Assembly (NCBI GenBank): GCA_021372055.1
Contig: JAJFVB010000226.1
Coordinates: forward strand, 1 to 51,576
DNA from: Desulfobacteraceae bacterium
GTDB taxonomy: Bacteria > Desulfobacterota > Syntrophobacteria > Syntrophobacterales > Syntrophobacteraceae
Reading direction: 5' to 3'
Length of the DNA stretch: 51,576 nucleotides
This document shows positions 33,523 through 41,840 of this stretch, piece after piece. A program made the translations under genes and the position numbers. The notes beneath the pieces are model-generated. The model searched no databases. It saw only the letters and a program-made list of their open reading frames with translations, and was not told where the DNA came from. The stretch's first letter is position 1, and each line of letters begins with the position of its first letter.

Positions 33523-34404
33523 TCAAAGAGTCGACGCGCGGGCGAGGTGCGCAAGTTCGGAACCGATCGCACCCGGTCTGAACCCGAGCGACACTGCCCT
33601 TGTGCTGTCCAGGGAAATGTCGGGAGGCCGCGGCGCGGGCATGTTGCTTTCTTTGAGGCTGCTGGGGGTAATCACCGCCCCTGAAAGCCCGAATGCCCTC
33701 CGGAGTTCAAGACCGAACCGGAGGCGCGATGCGCGCTCCGGGCCCCCGAGGTGGAGCAGGCCGCGTACCTTTGATAGTGCGAGCAGGAGTCCGGCGGCGG
33801 CATCCCTGGCGCTTAGAAACGTTCTGTATTCGTCGGTGAAAAGCCGCAGTTCGCGCCCCTCCTTCATCTTTGCAATCCAGTCCTGGATGAAGCTTGCCGC
33901 CCCCGGTCCGGCATGGCCGTACATAAGCGACATGCGGCATACAGCGCTCCCGGGATGAGCGGCGAACACCGCTTCCTCGGCTTGCGCCTTCTGCTCCCCG
34001 TAGGCGTTTACGGGGTTGACGGCATCTTCTTCCCGATAGCACCCTTTTCGCCCGTCGAAGACCATGTCCGTGGAGGTGAAAACGAAGGGTATGGAAAGAT
34101 CGCCGCACATGCCGGCAAGAGTTTTCGTGGCCTCGACGTTGACCCGGTACGATTCGTTCCGGTGATTCTGACAAATGTTGGGTTGGGAGATCGCCGCGGT
34201 GTGAATGACGGCATCGGGTGATGCCGCCCGCATCAGTTCCCTCAGCTCGGATAACAGGGTGAGATCGGCTTGGAGCAAGGTTACGCCCTCGATCGGCGAA
34301 CTGTTCCTGAAAACGGCTCCAAAAACATCCCATTCTTTCCCGGCGGCTCTGGAAAGATTCCAGCCGAGAAAACCGCTTGCCCCTGTGATCAACAGTCTTT
34401 TCAT
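33523..34404 (-). CDS. RmlD-like sugar-nucleotide reductase (SDR family)
   Basis: 293 residues with an N-terminal Rossmann motif GASGFLGWNL, HTAAISQP, the Ser-containing FTSTDMVFDG and the YGEQKAQAE catalytic Tyr-Lys pair of extended SDRs. The pattern FTSTDMVFDG followed by YxxxK is typical of dTDP-4-dehydrorhamnose reductases (RmlD), which make dTDP-rhamnose. No other rml genes are adjacent, so it may act on another sugar nucleotide. The ATG (34402-34404) follows a GGGGAGGGG site. The frame upstream stays open but lacks a good start. Confidence 0.85.
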   Translation of the reverse strand: MKRLLITGASGFLGWNLSRAAGKEWDVFGAVFRNSSPIEGVTLLQADLTLLSELRELMRAASPDAVIHTAAISQPNICQNHRNESYRVNVEATKTLAGMCGDLSIPFVFTSTDMVFDGRKGCYREEDAVNPVNAYGEQKAQAEEAVFAAHPGSAVCRMSLMYGHAGPGAASFIQDWIAKMKEGRELRLFTDEYRTFLSARDAAAGLLLALSKVRGLLHLGGPERASRLRFGLELRRAFGLSGAVITPSSLKESNMPAPRPPDISLDSTRAVSLGFRPGAIGSELAHLARASTL

Positions 34405-34656
34405 GGACCCCTCCCCGCAAGGGAACTCACCCGCAGCTTCCGATCGCGAGATCAATCCAGGCTACCACAATGCAGGACCCATTTACGAAAACAATCACGA
34501 AGTTTCCCCTGTTTGCCGTGCAGGCACCCGGAATGTGGGGCGTGCCGGGCGGCCATTGCGATTTGCAATTGACCGCATCCGGATTGTCTGGTAAGGTCTG
34601 CTTGCTAACAGGCTTATTAATTTCATAATTTACGTCATATTATGCGGAGGCTGTCC

Positions 34657-34863
34657 ATGTGGGGAGCGGGTGAATTTTTGTGCGAAGGCCTAAAGCGCAG
34701 CGTGTGCAGCATGCTGCCCTGGGATATTCCCTGGTATGATCCAAGCCATGTGATCTTCTTTGCCGCTCTCTACGGCGCGCTGAGCGTAATCGGGTTCGGC
34801 TTGATTGCAGCGGCGGTTCTGACCATCAAACGCATTAAATCGGGGGACGGCGGGCATCACTGA
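34657..34863 (+). CDS. Small membrane protein of unknown function
   Basis: 68 residues with a single membrane helix (about 31-54: HVIFFAALYGALSVIGFGLI...), a polar N-terminus with MLPWDIPWYDP before it and a short basic tail. Similar short membrane proteins occur in Desulfobacterota; no role is known. The ATG at 34657 is chosen because GGAGG lies six bases before it; an earlier in-frame ATG would contain the binding site. The sequence after its stop also has a long open frame, but nothing supports read-through. Confidence 0.6.
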   Translation: MWGAGEFLCEGLKRSVCSMLPWDIPWYDPSHVIFFAALYGALSVIGFGLIAAAVLTIKRIKSGDGGHH

Positions 34864-35041
34864 ACCCAGGCAACACTGCATGGTGGTTACCCCCGCATTG
34901 TCGATTTTGAGCGAGGATGCTCTCAAATCAGCCTCTCCTCGCTCATTGCTTTTCTATATCGAATCCATCGGATAGGCTGGAATCCATTTCTGTTCGCCTC
35001 GTCATCCCGCCCGCCAGTCTTTATAACGGAGTTGATCAACG

Positions 35042-36415
35042 ATGCTTTCCAATGTGTTCAGAGAATATGACATCCGCGGTATCGCGGGAGTGGAGATAAC
35101 CGATCCCGACGTGACGGCGCTCGGCAGGGCTTTCGGCACGTACATGGCCGAGCGGAACAAACGGCGGGTCGTCGTGGGAAGGGATTGCCGGCTGACTTCC
35201 GATAGGTACCGGGACCTGCTCGTCGGCGGAATGCTCGATACGGGACTCGAAATTATCGACATAGGCGTGTGCCCGACCCCCCTGCTCTATTTTGCGATCA
35301 GACACCTGGGGCTTGAGGGGGGCGTCATGATCACCGCCAGCCACAATCCCCCCGAATACAACGGCTTCAAGATCTGCAACGGCAACGATACGATCTGGGG
35401 AGACGAGATTCAGCTCATACGGAAGCTGGTCGAAGCCGGGAAGTTCGCTTCGGGGAAAGGGAGCATCTCTTCTTTCGATATCTTTGCCCCCTATATCGAT
35501 TTTGTCGTCGGAAACATTCACCTGAAGCGCAAGCTGCGCGTCGGCATCGACGCCGGAAACGCCACCGGCGGTCCGCTTGCGACCACCCTCCTGCGGAAGC
35601 TGGGCTGCGAAATCCACCCGCTCTACTGTGACATGGACGGCACCTTTCCAAACCATGAGCCCGACCCCACGGTGATGGAAAACCTTCGCGACCTGAAGGA
35701 CCTCGTCAAAAAGGAACGACTCGATATCGGCGTGGCCTACGACGGCGACTGCGACCGGCTCGGCGTCATCGATCACCGGGGCGAGGTGGTCTACGGCGAC
35801 AAGCTTCTTGTCATCTTCGCTCGCGAGATCCTCGCGAGGCGTCCGGGTACGACCATCATCTCCGAGGTCAAGTGTTCGAAGACCGTATACGACGACATCG
35901 AGCGGCATGGCGGAGTGCCTCTGATGTGGAAGACCGGCCATTCGCTTATCAAGGCGAAGATGAAGGACGTCGATGCCGTGCTGGCCGGGGAAATGAGCGG
36001 GCACGTTTTCTTCAAGGACAGGTTTTTCGGTTTTGACGACGGCATATATTCTTCGTGCCGCCTCCTTGAAATCCTCGCCGAAACCGGGAAGTCCATTCCG
36101 GAATTGCTCGCGGGAATTCCGAACACGTGGACGACTCCGGAACTCAGAGTGGAATGTTCCGACGAAACCAAATTCGAAGTGGTCGAGCAGGCCAAACTGC
36201 TTTTCCGGAAGCAGGATCTGAAGATAGTCGATGTGGACGGGGTGAGGATCGTATTTCCCGACGGATGGGGACTCGTACGCGCGTCCAATACGCAGCCGGT
36301 TCTCGTTTTGCGCTACGAGGCCGAGACGCCGGAGCGGCTGGAAGAGATCAGACGTCTTGTGGAATCCACGATCGAGCGGGTCAAGCGGGAGTTGCCGGAA
36401 AAGGCAGGGAAGTGA
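35042..36415 (+). CDS. Phosphomannomutase/phosphoglucomutase
   Basis: 457 residues, the usual length for PMM/PGM enzymes of the alpha-D-phosphohexomutase family. REYDIRGI opens the protein; the phosphoserine loop is TASHNPPEYNG (Ser100); the metal loop is DGDCDR (234-239, YDGDCDRLG); the sugar-binding loop is GEMSGHVFF. It converts mannose-6-phosphate to mannose-1-phosphate, and/or the glucose equivalents, supplying sugar nucleotides for envelope glycans. The ATG follows GGAG by ten bases. It lies near an RmlD-like gene but on the other strand. Confidence 0.92.
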   Translation: MLSNVFREYDIRGIAGVEITDPDVTALGRAFGTYMAERNKRRVVVGRDCRLTSDRYRDLLVGGMLDTGLEIIDIGVCPTPLLYFAIRHLGLEGGVMITASHNPPEYNGFKICNGNDTIWGDEIQLIRKLVEAGKFASGKGSISSFDIFAPYIDFVVGNIHLKRKLRVGIDAGNATGGPLATTLLRKLGCEIHPLYCDMDGTFPNHEPDPTVMENLRDLKDLVKKERLDIGVAYDGDCDRLGVIDHRGEVVYGDKLLVIFAREILARRPGTTIISEVKCSKTVYDDIERHGGVPLMWKTGHSLIKAKMKDVDAVLAGEMSGHVFFKDRFFGFDDGIYSSCRLLEILAETGKSIPELLAGIPNTWTTPELRVECSDETKFEVVEQAKLLFRKQDLKIVDVDGVRIVFPDGWGLVRASNTQPVLVLRYEAETPERLEEIRRLVESTIERVKRELPEKAGK

Positions 36416-36420
36416 GAGCG

Positions 36421-36477
36421 TGAAAAAACCCGGGCGGAAACCCGACCGGCAAGCGGTCGAGCATTCCGCCCGGGTTG
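36421..36477 (-). terminator. Terminator of acpP
   Basis: A large GC-rich hairpin with outer arms AACCCGGGCGGAA / TTCCGCCCGGGTT (36426-36476), followed on the minus strand by TTTTTTCACG. It starts 13 bases past the acpP stop codon. On the plus strand no T-run follows, so it probably acts leftward only. Confidence 0.9.
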
Positions 36478-36488
36478 CGAGGAAAAGT

Positions 36489-36725
36489 CTAGGCGGCCTT
36501 GCTCTGCAGGTAAGAGAAGATATCCTGCACGGTGCGGATCTTTTCGGCGTCTTCATCGGGTATTTCCATATCAAACGCCTCTTCCAGAGCCATTACGAGT
36601 TCCACCACGTCCAGTGAGTCGGCGCCCAGGTCGTCCACGATGTTGGCCTGAGCGGTAACGATATCTTTGTCAACCCCGAGCTGGTTGGCGATAATGTCGA
36701 TAATTTTGCTTTCTTCCGCCGTCAT
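36489..36725 (-). CDS. acpP: Acyl carrier protein
   Basis: 78 residues, strongly acidic, with the phosphopantetheine site [10 protein letters not shown] (Ser36 region) and the standard [17 protein letters not shown] start. It carries growing acyl chains in fatty acid synthesis. The ATG at 36723-36725 follows AAGGAGG by eight bases; an upstream in-frame GTG would contain the site. It is not next to other fab genes here: it follows a TetR regulator by 24 bases, so it may be transcribed with that regulator. Confidence 0.97.
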   Translation of the reverse strand: MTAEESKIIDIIANQLGVDKDIVTAQANIVDDLGADSLDVVELVMALEEAFDMEIPDEDAEKIRTVQDIFSYLQSKAA

Positions 36726-36749
36726 TTCAAATTCCTCCTTCACATCAGG

Positions 36750-37682
36750 TTAGTCTTCACACTCGATCTTGCGTGCATCTTTGACGAAACCGAAAAAAAG
36801 TACCTCGAGGACGCTTGGAAGCTCCTCGACAAGGGGGTAACTGCAGTCACGGGCCAGCCATTTCTGGATCACCCCGTGTACAAATCCCATCGTACCGTAG
36901 AATACCGTTTGGAAATCGACGTCTTTGAGGATGCCCTGCTGGCTTCCTTCGTAGACTTTGCGCTTCAGGCCGGGGAGCGCGCGCATGACCTTCCTGAAGT
37001 ACATGTTCGGTGCCTGCTCGCCCAGGTCCAACTGCTCCTGGACAACAAGCCGATAGAGGTGCTGGTTGCGGTCGAAGAACTCGAAATAGATGCGGATGTG
37101 CTTGGATATCATCGTAAGGACGTCGTCATGGCCGTCATTGGCGGCAACGATCTTACGTTCGAGTTCGTCCAGTCGCAGGCGGACCAATTCCTGAAAAAGC
37201 GTCTCCTTGGTTTCGAAGTAACGGTAAAGTGTCCCTTTTCCCACTCCGGCGCGCTCTGCAATTTCGTCCGTTGTCGCGGAGTGAAAGCCCTTCTGGGCGA
37301 AGACCTCCAGGGCAGCCTCGAGTATTCTTTCCTTGGTGCCCAGTTTGGACGCGAGCCGGGTCGTGTCCTCGGTGTCTTCGAGAAGGATTCTTTCCAGGAT
37401 GGCCGGGAAAAACCGGTCGGGAGGGATGCCGTTGCTGCTGGCCGCTTCGGCGAAGGCGTCAATCAGCTTGGACGCCATGGCCTTGCCGTGGGGCGGACCT
37501 GAACGAAGAGCGTTCTGCATCGAAAGAAAACATCGGGCAAGTTCCTCGGCGAGAAGTTCGGGCGTGGGAGTTCCGGCGGCGCGGGATCCGATCAGAGCTT
37601 CGACCATCCCTGCCCTGCTCCTGGCCTTTGCGAACTTCTTGAGCACGGCCTGCGGATTTTGCCCTTCCGAATGTTTCTGCAA
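36750..37682 (-). CDS. TetR-family regulator with long N-terminal extension
   Basis: 310 residues. The TetR helix-turn-helix is at about 115-162 (ATTDEIAERAGVGKGTLYRY), not at the N-terminus: about 112 residues precede it, predicted helical, of unknown function. The C-terminal part is the usual helical ligand/dimer domain. The frame starts with TTG at 37680-37682, with an AAAGGG-type site; an ATG at 37607 (AGGAG ten bases upstream) would shorten it by 25 residues but would not remove the extension. Placed between a selenoprotein operon and acpP, it may control fatty-acid or redox genes (inference). Confidence 0.85.
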   Translation of the reverse strand: MQKHSEGQNPQAVLKKFAKARSRAGMVEALIGSRAAGTPTPELLAEELARCFLSMQNALRSGPPHGKAMASKLIDAFAEAASSNGIPPDRFFPAILERILLEDTEDTTRLASKLGTKERILEAALEVFAQKGFHSATTDEIAERAGVGKGTLYRYFETKETLFQELVRLRLDELERKIVAANDGHDDVLTMISKHIRIYFEFFDRNQHLYRLVVQEQLDLGEQAPNMYFRKVMRALPGLKRKVYEGSQQGILKDVDFQTVFYGTMGFVHGVIQKWLARDCSYPLVEELPSVLEVLFFGFVKDARKIECED

Positions 37683-37831
37683 TGCAACCCTTTCTCTTCC
37701 TTGGTACGGACTGGTCCGTCATTAACCATACCGGACATCCAAAGTCAAGAAAGTTTTGACGCAAGGGGGAAGGCAACCGGGCGCTGCGGCCCGGCCGAAA
37801 ATTGACGATCCGGAGTTCCTCGTCTGCGGCT

Positions 37832-38458
37832 CTACAGCAGTTGATGCGGAGTCTGCCCGAGGATCAGTTTTTCGAGGGAGCGATAAGGCTGGGCCCCGCC
37901 GAGCCGTCTGCCCCCATACTGGAAGGTCGGGGCCACGACGATGCCGCAGCGGCGCGAATACTCCCAATCCCGGTCCACGGCTTCACAGAAGGTCCCTTGT
38001 GCGAGGATTGCCTCGACCCGGGAACCGTCCAAGCCGACCGAACATGCGGCTTCGATAAGGACCGCAATCCTGGCGATGTTCAGCCCGTAGACAAAATGAG
38101 CCCGGAATACCGCAAGGTGAAACTCGTCTTCCTTGCCCAGAGTCGCCGCCCACTTTGCAAGCTCATGGGCGCGGCGGCTGTTGTATGTATGCGTGCGGGG
38201 CCCGAAAGGCACTCCGCAGTCGCTGGCCGCACGTTCAAGCCGGGCCAGGACGGCGGGTATGTCCACGCCCCGCCCGGCAAAAAGCTCTTCCATGCTGAGC
38301 CCCTCTTCCGGTGTGTCCGGACGCAGGGGATAGCAAATCGATCTGACTGTGACGCCGTACTGCTGCTTCAGTTTTTCAATACGCCCGGTAATGAAATAGC
38401 ACCAGGGTCAGGCAAAGTCAGTGAAGATCTCTAGAACGGTTTCCTGTTCGTGTTCCAT
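37832..38458 (-). CDS. DsbA/FrnE-family thiol oxidoreductase, predicted selenoprotein (UxxC)
   Basis: 208 residues if TGA is read as selenocysteine at residue 17 (TGA at 38408-38410). Before it the frame reads MEHEQETVLEIFTDFA and after it PWCYF, so the family motif CPWCY becomes UPWCY. The downstream part is the FrnE/2-hydroxychromene-2-carboxylate isomerase-type domain (NSRRAHELAKWA, LNIARIAVLIEAA, VVAPTFQYGGRRLGGAQP). A stem-loop fitting a bacterial SECIS lies 21 bases after the TGA. If read as an ordinary stop, a truncated peptide of 16 residues results. It probably catalyses thiol/disulfide or selenol chemistry. It is 51 bases downstream of a ferredoxin-nitroreductase gene, likely co-transcribed. 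The ribosome binding site before the ATG is weak. Confidence 0.85.
38374..38396 (-). promoter_or_regulatory. Predicted bacterial SECIS element
   Basis: On the mRNA: lower stem UUUCA/UGAAA, a U-U mismatch, upper stem UAC/GUA and apical loop CGGGC with G as its second base. The loop begins 21 bases after the UGA. A three-base-pair upper stem, a G within the first two loop bases and this spacing are the known bacterial SECIS features recognised by SelB. Confidence 0.75.
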
Positions 38459-38509
38459 TCCATGATTCCATGCAAGTGCTTCGAGATTCCCGATCCCGGC
38501 AGGACCGGA

Positions 38510-39307
38510 CTAACGCCATTTTATCACGGCTTCGTTTCTGCCCGGAATGCGCCTGTATTTGTACTTGGGATATCCGAGCATGACCGCTCCGAGCAGCTTC
38601 TTGTCCTTGGGAATATCGAGGAACTCCATGATCGCGGGGCTGCTTTGCGCGGCAATCGTGAGAAGTCCGGCCCAGGTTGTTCCCAGCCCGTTTGCCTGCG
38701 CCGCGAGCTCAAGGTAGGCGAGGGCGATCGCGGAATCCACCGCGGCCCATGTGTACTCGGTCGAAGCATAGGCGGCAATCAGGTGGGGGGCGCCTCGCAA
38801 AATGAGGTCTCTTCCCATGTCCCAGGCTTTCACGTAGCGCTCGAAGAACTCGTTGGGCTGCTTGCGCAGCGCCTCGGCGGCAAGACCCGCCAATTGCCGG
38901 ACATCGTCGGGCCTTCTGACGACCACCCAGCGAACGGGCTGGTAGTTTACCGCGGAATTGGCGAACCGTGTAGTGTCGATAATTTTGGCCAGCAATTCCC
39001 TGGAGACTGTTTCCTCTTTGAATTCCCTGACGGACCGGCGCATCTTCAGGAATTGGGTGGCCGCGGCAGTGCTGATCATGAGGTCTTCCCTGATGGGCAG
39101 ACAATCGATCAGGGGAACCTTCTGGTGTGACAGGGCCGCTGTCGGACATGCGGCCACACAGTGACCGCAGTTGATGCACTGCGCGGCGGCGTCGGGCGCA
39201 GCAACCGGGAAGCCGTCCGGGTCTATGCCAATCAACTCCGCCGGACATACCGCCGAGCAAATGCCGTCCCGTTTACAGCTATCCCTGTCGATTTCTATAA
39301 ACTGCAT
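38510..39307 (-). CDS. Ferredoxin-nitroreductase fusion protein
   Basis: 265 residues. The N-terminal 60 form a two-cluster ferredoxin domain: Cys11, Cys17, Cys21 (first set), then CINCGHCVAACP (44-55). The rest (about 75-265) is an FMN-binding nitroreductase domain, beginning with MRRSVREFKEE (the RRS(V/I)R motif), with SAVNYQPVRWVVVRRPD and ANGLGTTWAGLL. Such fusions take electrons from ferredoxin-like clusters to reduce flavin-bound substrates; the substrate is unknown. An AAAGGAG site five bases before the ATG at 39305-39307 decides the start. It precedes the predicted selenoprotein by 51 bases, so a shared redox task is plausible. Confidence 0.92.
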   Translation of the reverse strand: MQFIEIDRDSCKRDGICSAVCPAELIGIDPDGFPVAAPDAAAQCINCGHCVAACPTAALSHQKVPLIDCLPIREDLMISTAAATQFLKMRRSVREFKEETVSRELLAKIIDTTRFANSAVNYQPVRWVVVRRPDDVRQLAGLAAEALRKQPNEFFERYVKAWDMGRDLILRGAPHLIAAYASTEYTWAAVDSAIALAYLELAAQANGLGTTWAGLLTIAAQSSPAIMEFLDIPKDKKLLGAVMLGYPKYKYRRIPGRNEAVIKWR

Positions 39308-39770
39308 ATCTTCTCCTTTCTTGACTGCGGACTGCAGAACGAAAATCAATCAAGTCGCTTCGCGTGAGCTCGCAAGGGGTCGGTTCGCCTGCCGTTTCCT
39401 TCTGGAAAATCCGAACGGCGCGATATCGGCAGGTCGTATACGATTCCGCCGGTTTCAGCGTTCTTGCGCCAGCCCGGTATCATCCGAAAACGGCGGCAGC
39501 CAAAGCGAGCGCAAGCAGCGGACATGCCCGGAGGCTCCGGAATCGTTTCGCTCCGACGGAAAAAGGAAAAGTGTCCGAACCCGGCTCAAAAGAAGAAATA
39601 TAACCTGCCCGATGCTGCTGCGACGCAGGAACGCATTGTTGCGTGCATAATATCACAAAAGTCGGATTCCTCGGACCACTTTCTTTATGCCGCCTCACCC
39701 CGCAAAAAAAGGCTTCGCGCATCCGTCGCGTGCGCTTTTATCCTGTAATTCCGGTAAGAAATCCAGATCG
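39308..39770. other. Intergenic region without recognised gene
   Basis: About 460 bases. Several open frames exist on both strands but none has a good ribosome binding site or recognisable motif. The left part should hold the promoter of the ferredoxin-nitroreductase operon; I could not place it. Confidence 0.4.
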
Positions 39771-39800
39771 TTGGGAAGAAGTGACGTGTGGTGATATAAT
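39771..39800 (+). promoter_or_regulatory. Strong sigma-70-type promoter
   Basis: -35 TTGGGA (39771-39776), 18-base spacer, -10 TATAAT (39795-39800) preceded by an extended TGa. It lies 75 bases upstream of the small gene at 39875. Confidence 0.75.
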
Positions 39801-39874
39801 GGTCCTCCATGATTACTTTTTTCAAAGAAAACAAGTTTCAGGGGGTAATAGCTCTCATGAACAAGGAGTTGAAT

Positions 39875-40012
39875 ATGGAGGAACAAAGGTTTCGCAGCTG
39901 TATGTCTGAGGAGCGCTTCTACGATCATGGAGACAGGATCACGGAAAAAGGGGAATTGCTGGAATGTGTCGACGGCAAATGGGAGAACGGCATGATCGTC
40001 AGCGGAATCTAG
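39875..40012 (+). CDS. Small protein of 45 residues, unknown function
   Basis: 45 residues: MEEQRFRSCMSEERFYDHGD, then a region rich in Glu/Gly ending MIVSGI. No membrane segment or signal. AAGGAG lies six bases before the ATG at 39875, better than the earlier ATGs at 39809 and 39857. A strong promoter (39771-39800) and a perfect terminator (40052-40078) surround it, so it is a complete single-gene transcription unit of about 270 bases. No family recognised; the transcript might also act as an RNA. Confidence 0.65.
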   Translation: MEEQRFRSCMSEERFYDHGDRITEKGELLECVDGKWENGMIVSGI

Positions 40013-40051
40013 CATCCCCCTTTACCTCGATATATCTGAAGGTTATTTAGA

Positions 40052-40078
40052 AGAGCGCGACGGCGTCGCGCTCTTTTT
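40052..40078 (+). terminator. Rho-independent terminator
   Basis: Stem AGAGCGCGAC / GTCGCGCTCT with loop GGC, followed by TTTTT, about 40 bases after the stop codon of the 45-residue protein. Confidence 0.95.
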
Positions 40079-40222
40079 CCTTTGCGGAAGAGGGTCCGGC
40101 AGCCGGCAGCGAAAGCTAAACCTTGACAGAGGAATTTTATGCGTGGTATCGATTCCTTTGCTACATGGGAATGACTGTTCCTCGCATTTGATTGGGTGCG
40201 CCACCCGGATTGAGAGGTGCGA

Positions 40223-41530
40223 ATGAAAAAGCCGAAAAGATCCACAGGATTTGACGAAAGACCTGATCCGATGAGTGATCTCGATATCGAACTGGACAGC
40301 CAGGACGATGATGAGATCATTGAGTTGGAGGACATCATCGAGATGCCGTCCAGGTCTATCGACGAGGATGAGGATCTGGACTTGGGCGCGGAAATTCTGG
40401 ACGCCGACGCAGATCTCGATCTGGAACCGGAAGAGCCGGTGGTCGCGAAAAAGGGCCGTGCCCCCTTGATGGGAAAACCTCCTGTCGCGCCGCCCAGAGG
40501 CGAAGAAGACGATTTGCTCAAAGCCTTCGGAGACGAGGGCGATGAAGAAGACCTCTTCGGGTCGGTTTCGGCGAAAAGCGTCCCGAAAACCGCCCAAGTC
40601 AAGGAACCGCCTCAGGATTTCGATGACGACGATCTCTTCGAACCGGAAGTGGTGAAGGGAGTTGGAAGAAAGGTGCCCGTTGCCGAGCCGGAACCGACCG
40701 GGTTCGACGACGGCGAAGATTCGCTCCTGGATGATCTCATAAGCGATACGAAGGCTCCCGAGCCTTTGAAGATGAGGGAGAAGGCGGAGAAAGCCGTCCC
40801 TGCCGAGGCGGAAGAGCCCACGGTGATTGACGAGGATATGCCGCTTTTGGACGATGAGCTCCTGGGCGATACCACGGCCCCGGATTCCAAGCTGCTCGAC
40901 GACGGCATGGAAATGCCGGCCCGGGCGGCGAAGCAGGAAGAGGCGGCTTTTGACGAAAGCGATATGCCGCTTTTGGACGACGAGCTCCTGGGCGATGAAT
41001 CCAAGCTGCTCGACGACGGCGTGGAAATGCCGGTCCGGGCGGCGAAGCAGGAAGAGCCCGCTTTTGGCGACGAGCTCCTGGGCGATGAATCCATGCTGCT
41101 CGACGACGGGGCGAAAATACCGACCCGGACGGCTATACCGGAAGAGGCGGCTTTCGACGACAGCGATATGTCTCTTCTGGACGATGAACTCCTGAGCGAT
41201 GCCAAGGCGCCGGGACCCAAGGTGCTGCGGGATGAACCCGATGAACTCCTGGATACGGCGGCGGCGCCTCCGCCCATGGCCGTGGAGGAGCCCCGGAAGC
41301 CCGAGCCCGGGATTGCCGGGGATGTGTTGCAGGCCCCGGCCGGAATCGTTGCGCCGGTGAGCCCCCCTGCCGTGCCCGTCGAGGCGGAGAGTATGGTGGA
41401 GGAACTTATCGCCCGGATGGAAGAACGGCTGATGGACAATATCCGCGCAGTCGTTGAGGCGAAGCTGCCCGATCTCGTCCGCTCGATTATCCAGGAGGAA
41501 CTTGAGAAACTGAAAGATGGGGCCGAGTAG
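40223..41530 (+). CDS. Acidic repeat protein with PopZ-like C-terminal segment
   Basis: 435 residues, very rich in Asp, Glu and Leu. The first 200 are low-complexity and predicted disordered. Residues about 204-330 contain imperfect tandem repeats, each with a DMPLLDDELLGD-type core and a LLDDGMEMPARAAKQEEAAF-type tail. A Pro/Ala-rich linker leads to a helical C-terminus (VEELIARMEERLMDNIRAVV, then EAKLPDLVRSIIQEELEKLK). That ending resembles the oligomerisation helices of polar-organising PopZ-type proteins, where ANLPxxVxxxVxxEIERL is common; this is a resemblance only. The start ATG at 40223 has GAGGTG four bases upstream; a GTG two codons earlier would also be possible. Confidence 0.7.
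   Translation: MKKPKRSTGFDERPDPMSDLDIELDSQDDDEIIELEDIIEMPSRSIDEDEDLDLGAEILDADADLDLEPEEPVVAKKGRAPLMGKPPVAPPRGEEDDLLKAFGDEGDEEDLFGSVSAKSVPKTAQVKEPPQDFDDDDLFEPEVVKGVGRKVPVAEPEPTGFDDGEDSLLDDLISDTKAPEPLKMREKAEKAVPAEAEEPTVIDEDMPLLDDELLGDTTAPDSKLLDDGMEMPARAAKQEEAAFDESDMPLLDDELLGDESKLLDDGVEMPVRAAKQEEPAFGDELLGDESMLLDDGAKIPTRTAIPEEAAFDDSDMSLLDDELLSDAKAPGPKVLRDEPDELLDTAAAPPPMAVEEPRKPEPGIAGDVLQAPAGIVAPVSPPAVPVEAESMVEELIARMEERLMDNIRAVVEAKLPDLVRSIIQEELEKLKDGAE
40840..41215 (+). repeat. Imperfect in-frame tandem repeats
   Basis: About four units of roughly 90-126 bases inside the acidic protein gene. Each contains GA(T/C)GA(G/A)CTCCTGGGCGAT (at about 40853, 40978, 41069 and 41182). All are in frame and encode the DDELLGD core. 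Unit length varies, which suggests expansion and loss by recombination or slippage. Confidence 0.75.
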
Positions 41531-41840
41531 TTTGGATCCGGTTTCGATTCGGAAGGGCCATCCTCTCTCGAAAAAGAGTTAAGGCAGGTTCTGCGACGCA
41601 TGGGCGCTGCCGGACCCGCCCGACGGGGCCTGCGGTCCGCTGGAAGGATTGCCGCGAGGGCCTTTCTCAAATATCCCCGGAGAAGTTTGGAGATGCGCGG
41701 AAAATCCTGCCGGCCCGACGCATCCGGTCAAAACCGGATCCGCGTCCGTTGGACTCGATGGACGCCCGGTTTGCCAGGCGAATCTCGAATTTCACCTGCG
41801 TAAATTACATTATGCATCGTCATGAATAGAGGAAATTCCT
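41531..41840. other. Intergenic region upstream of valS
   Basis: 310 bases. A stem-loop ATCCGGT-CAAA-ACCGGAT lies at 41722-41739. No T-box features were recognised and no gene is credible. The valS promoter should be in the AT-rich last 50 bases. Confidence 0.4.

Noticed and set aside
34864..35060. Long open frame directly after the TGA stop of the small membrane protein (second selenocysteine candidate)
   Set aside because: The protein is complete without it, the extension has no domain or conserved motif and no good SECIS-like stem-loop was seen after the TGA.
39480..39722. 80-codon minus-strand frame in the gap before the 45-residue gene
   Set aside because: No ribosome binding site, no motif; probably chance.
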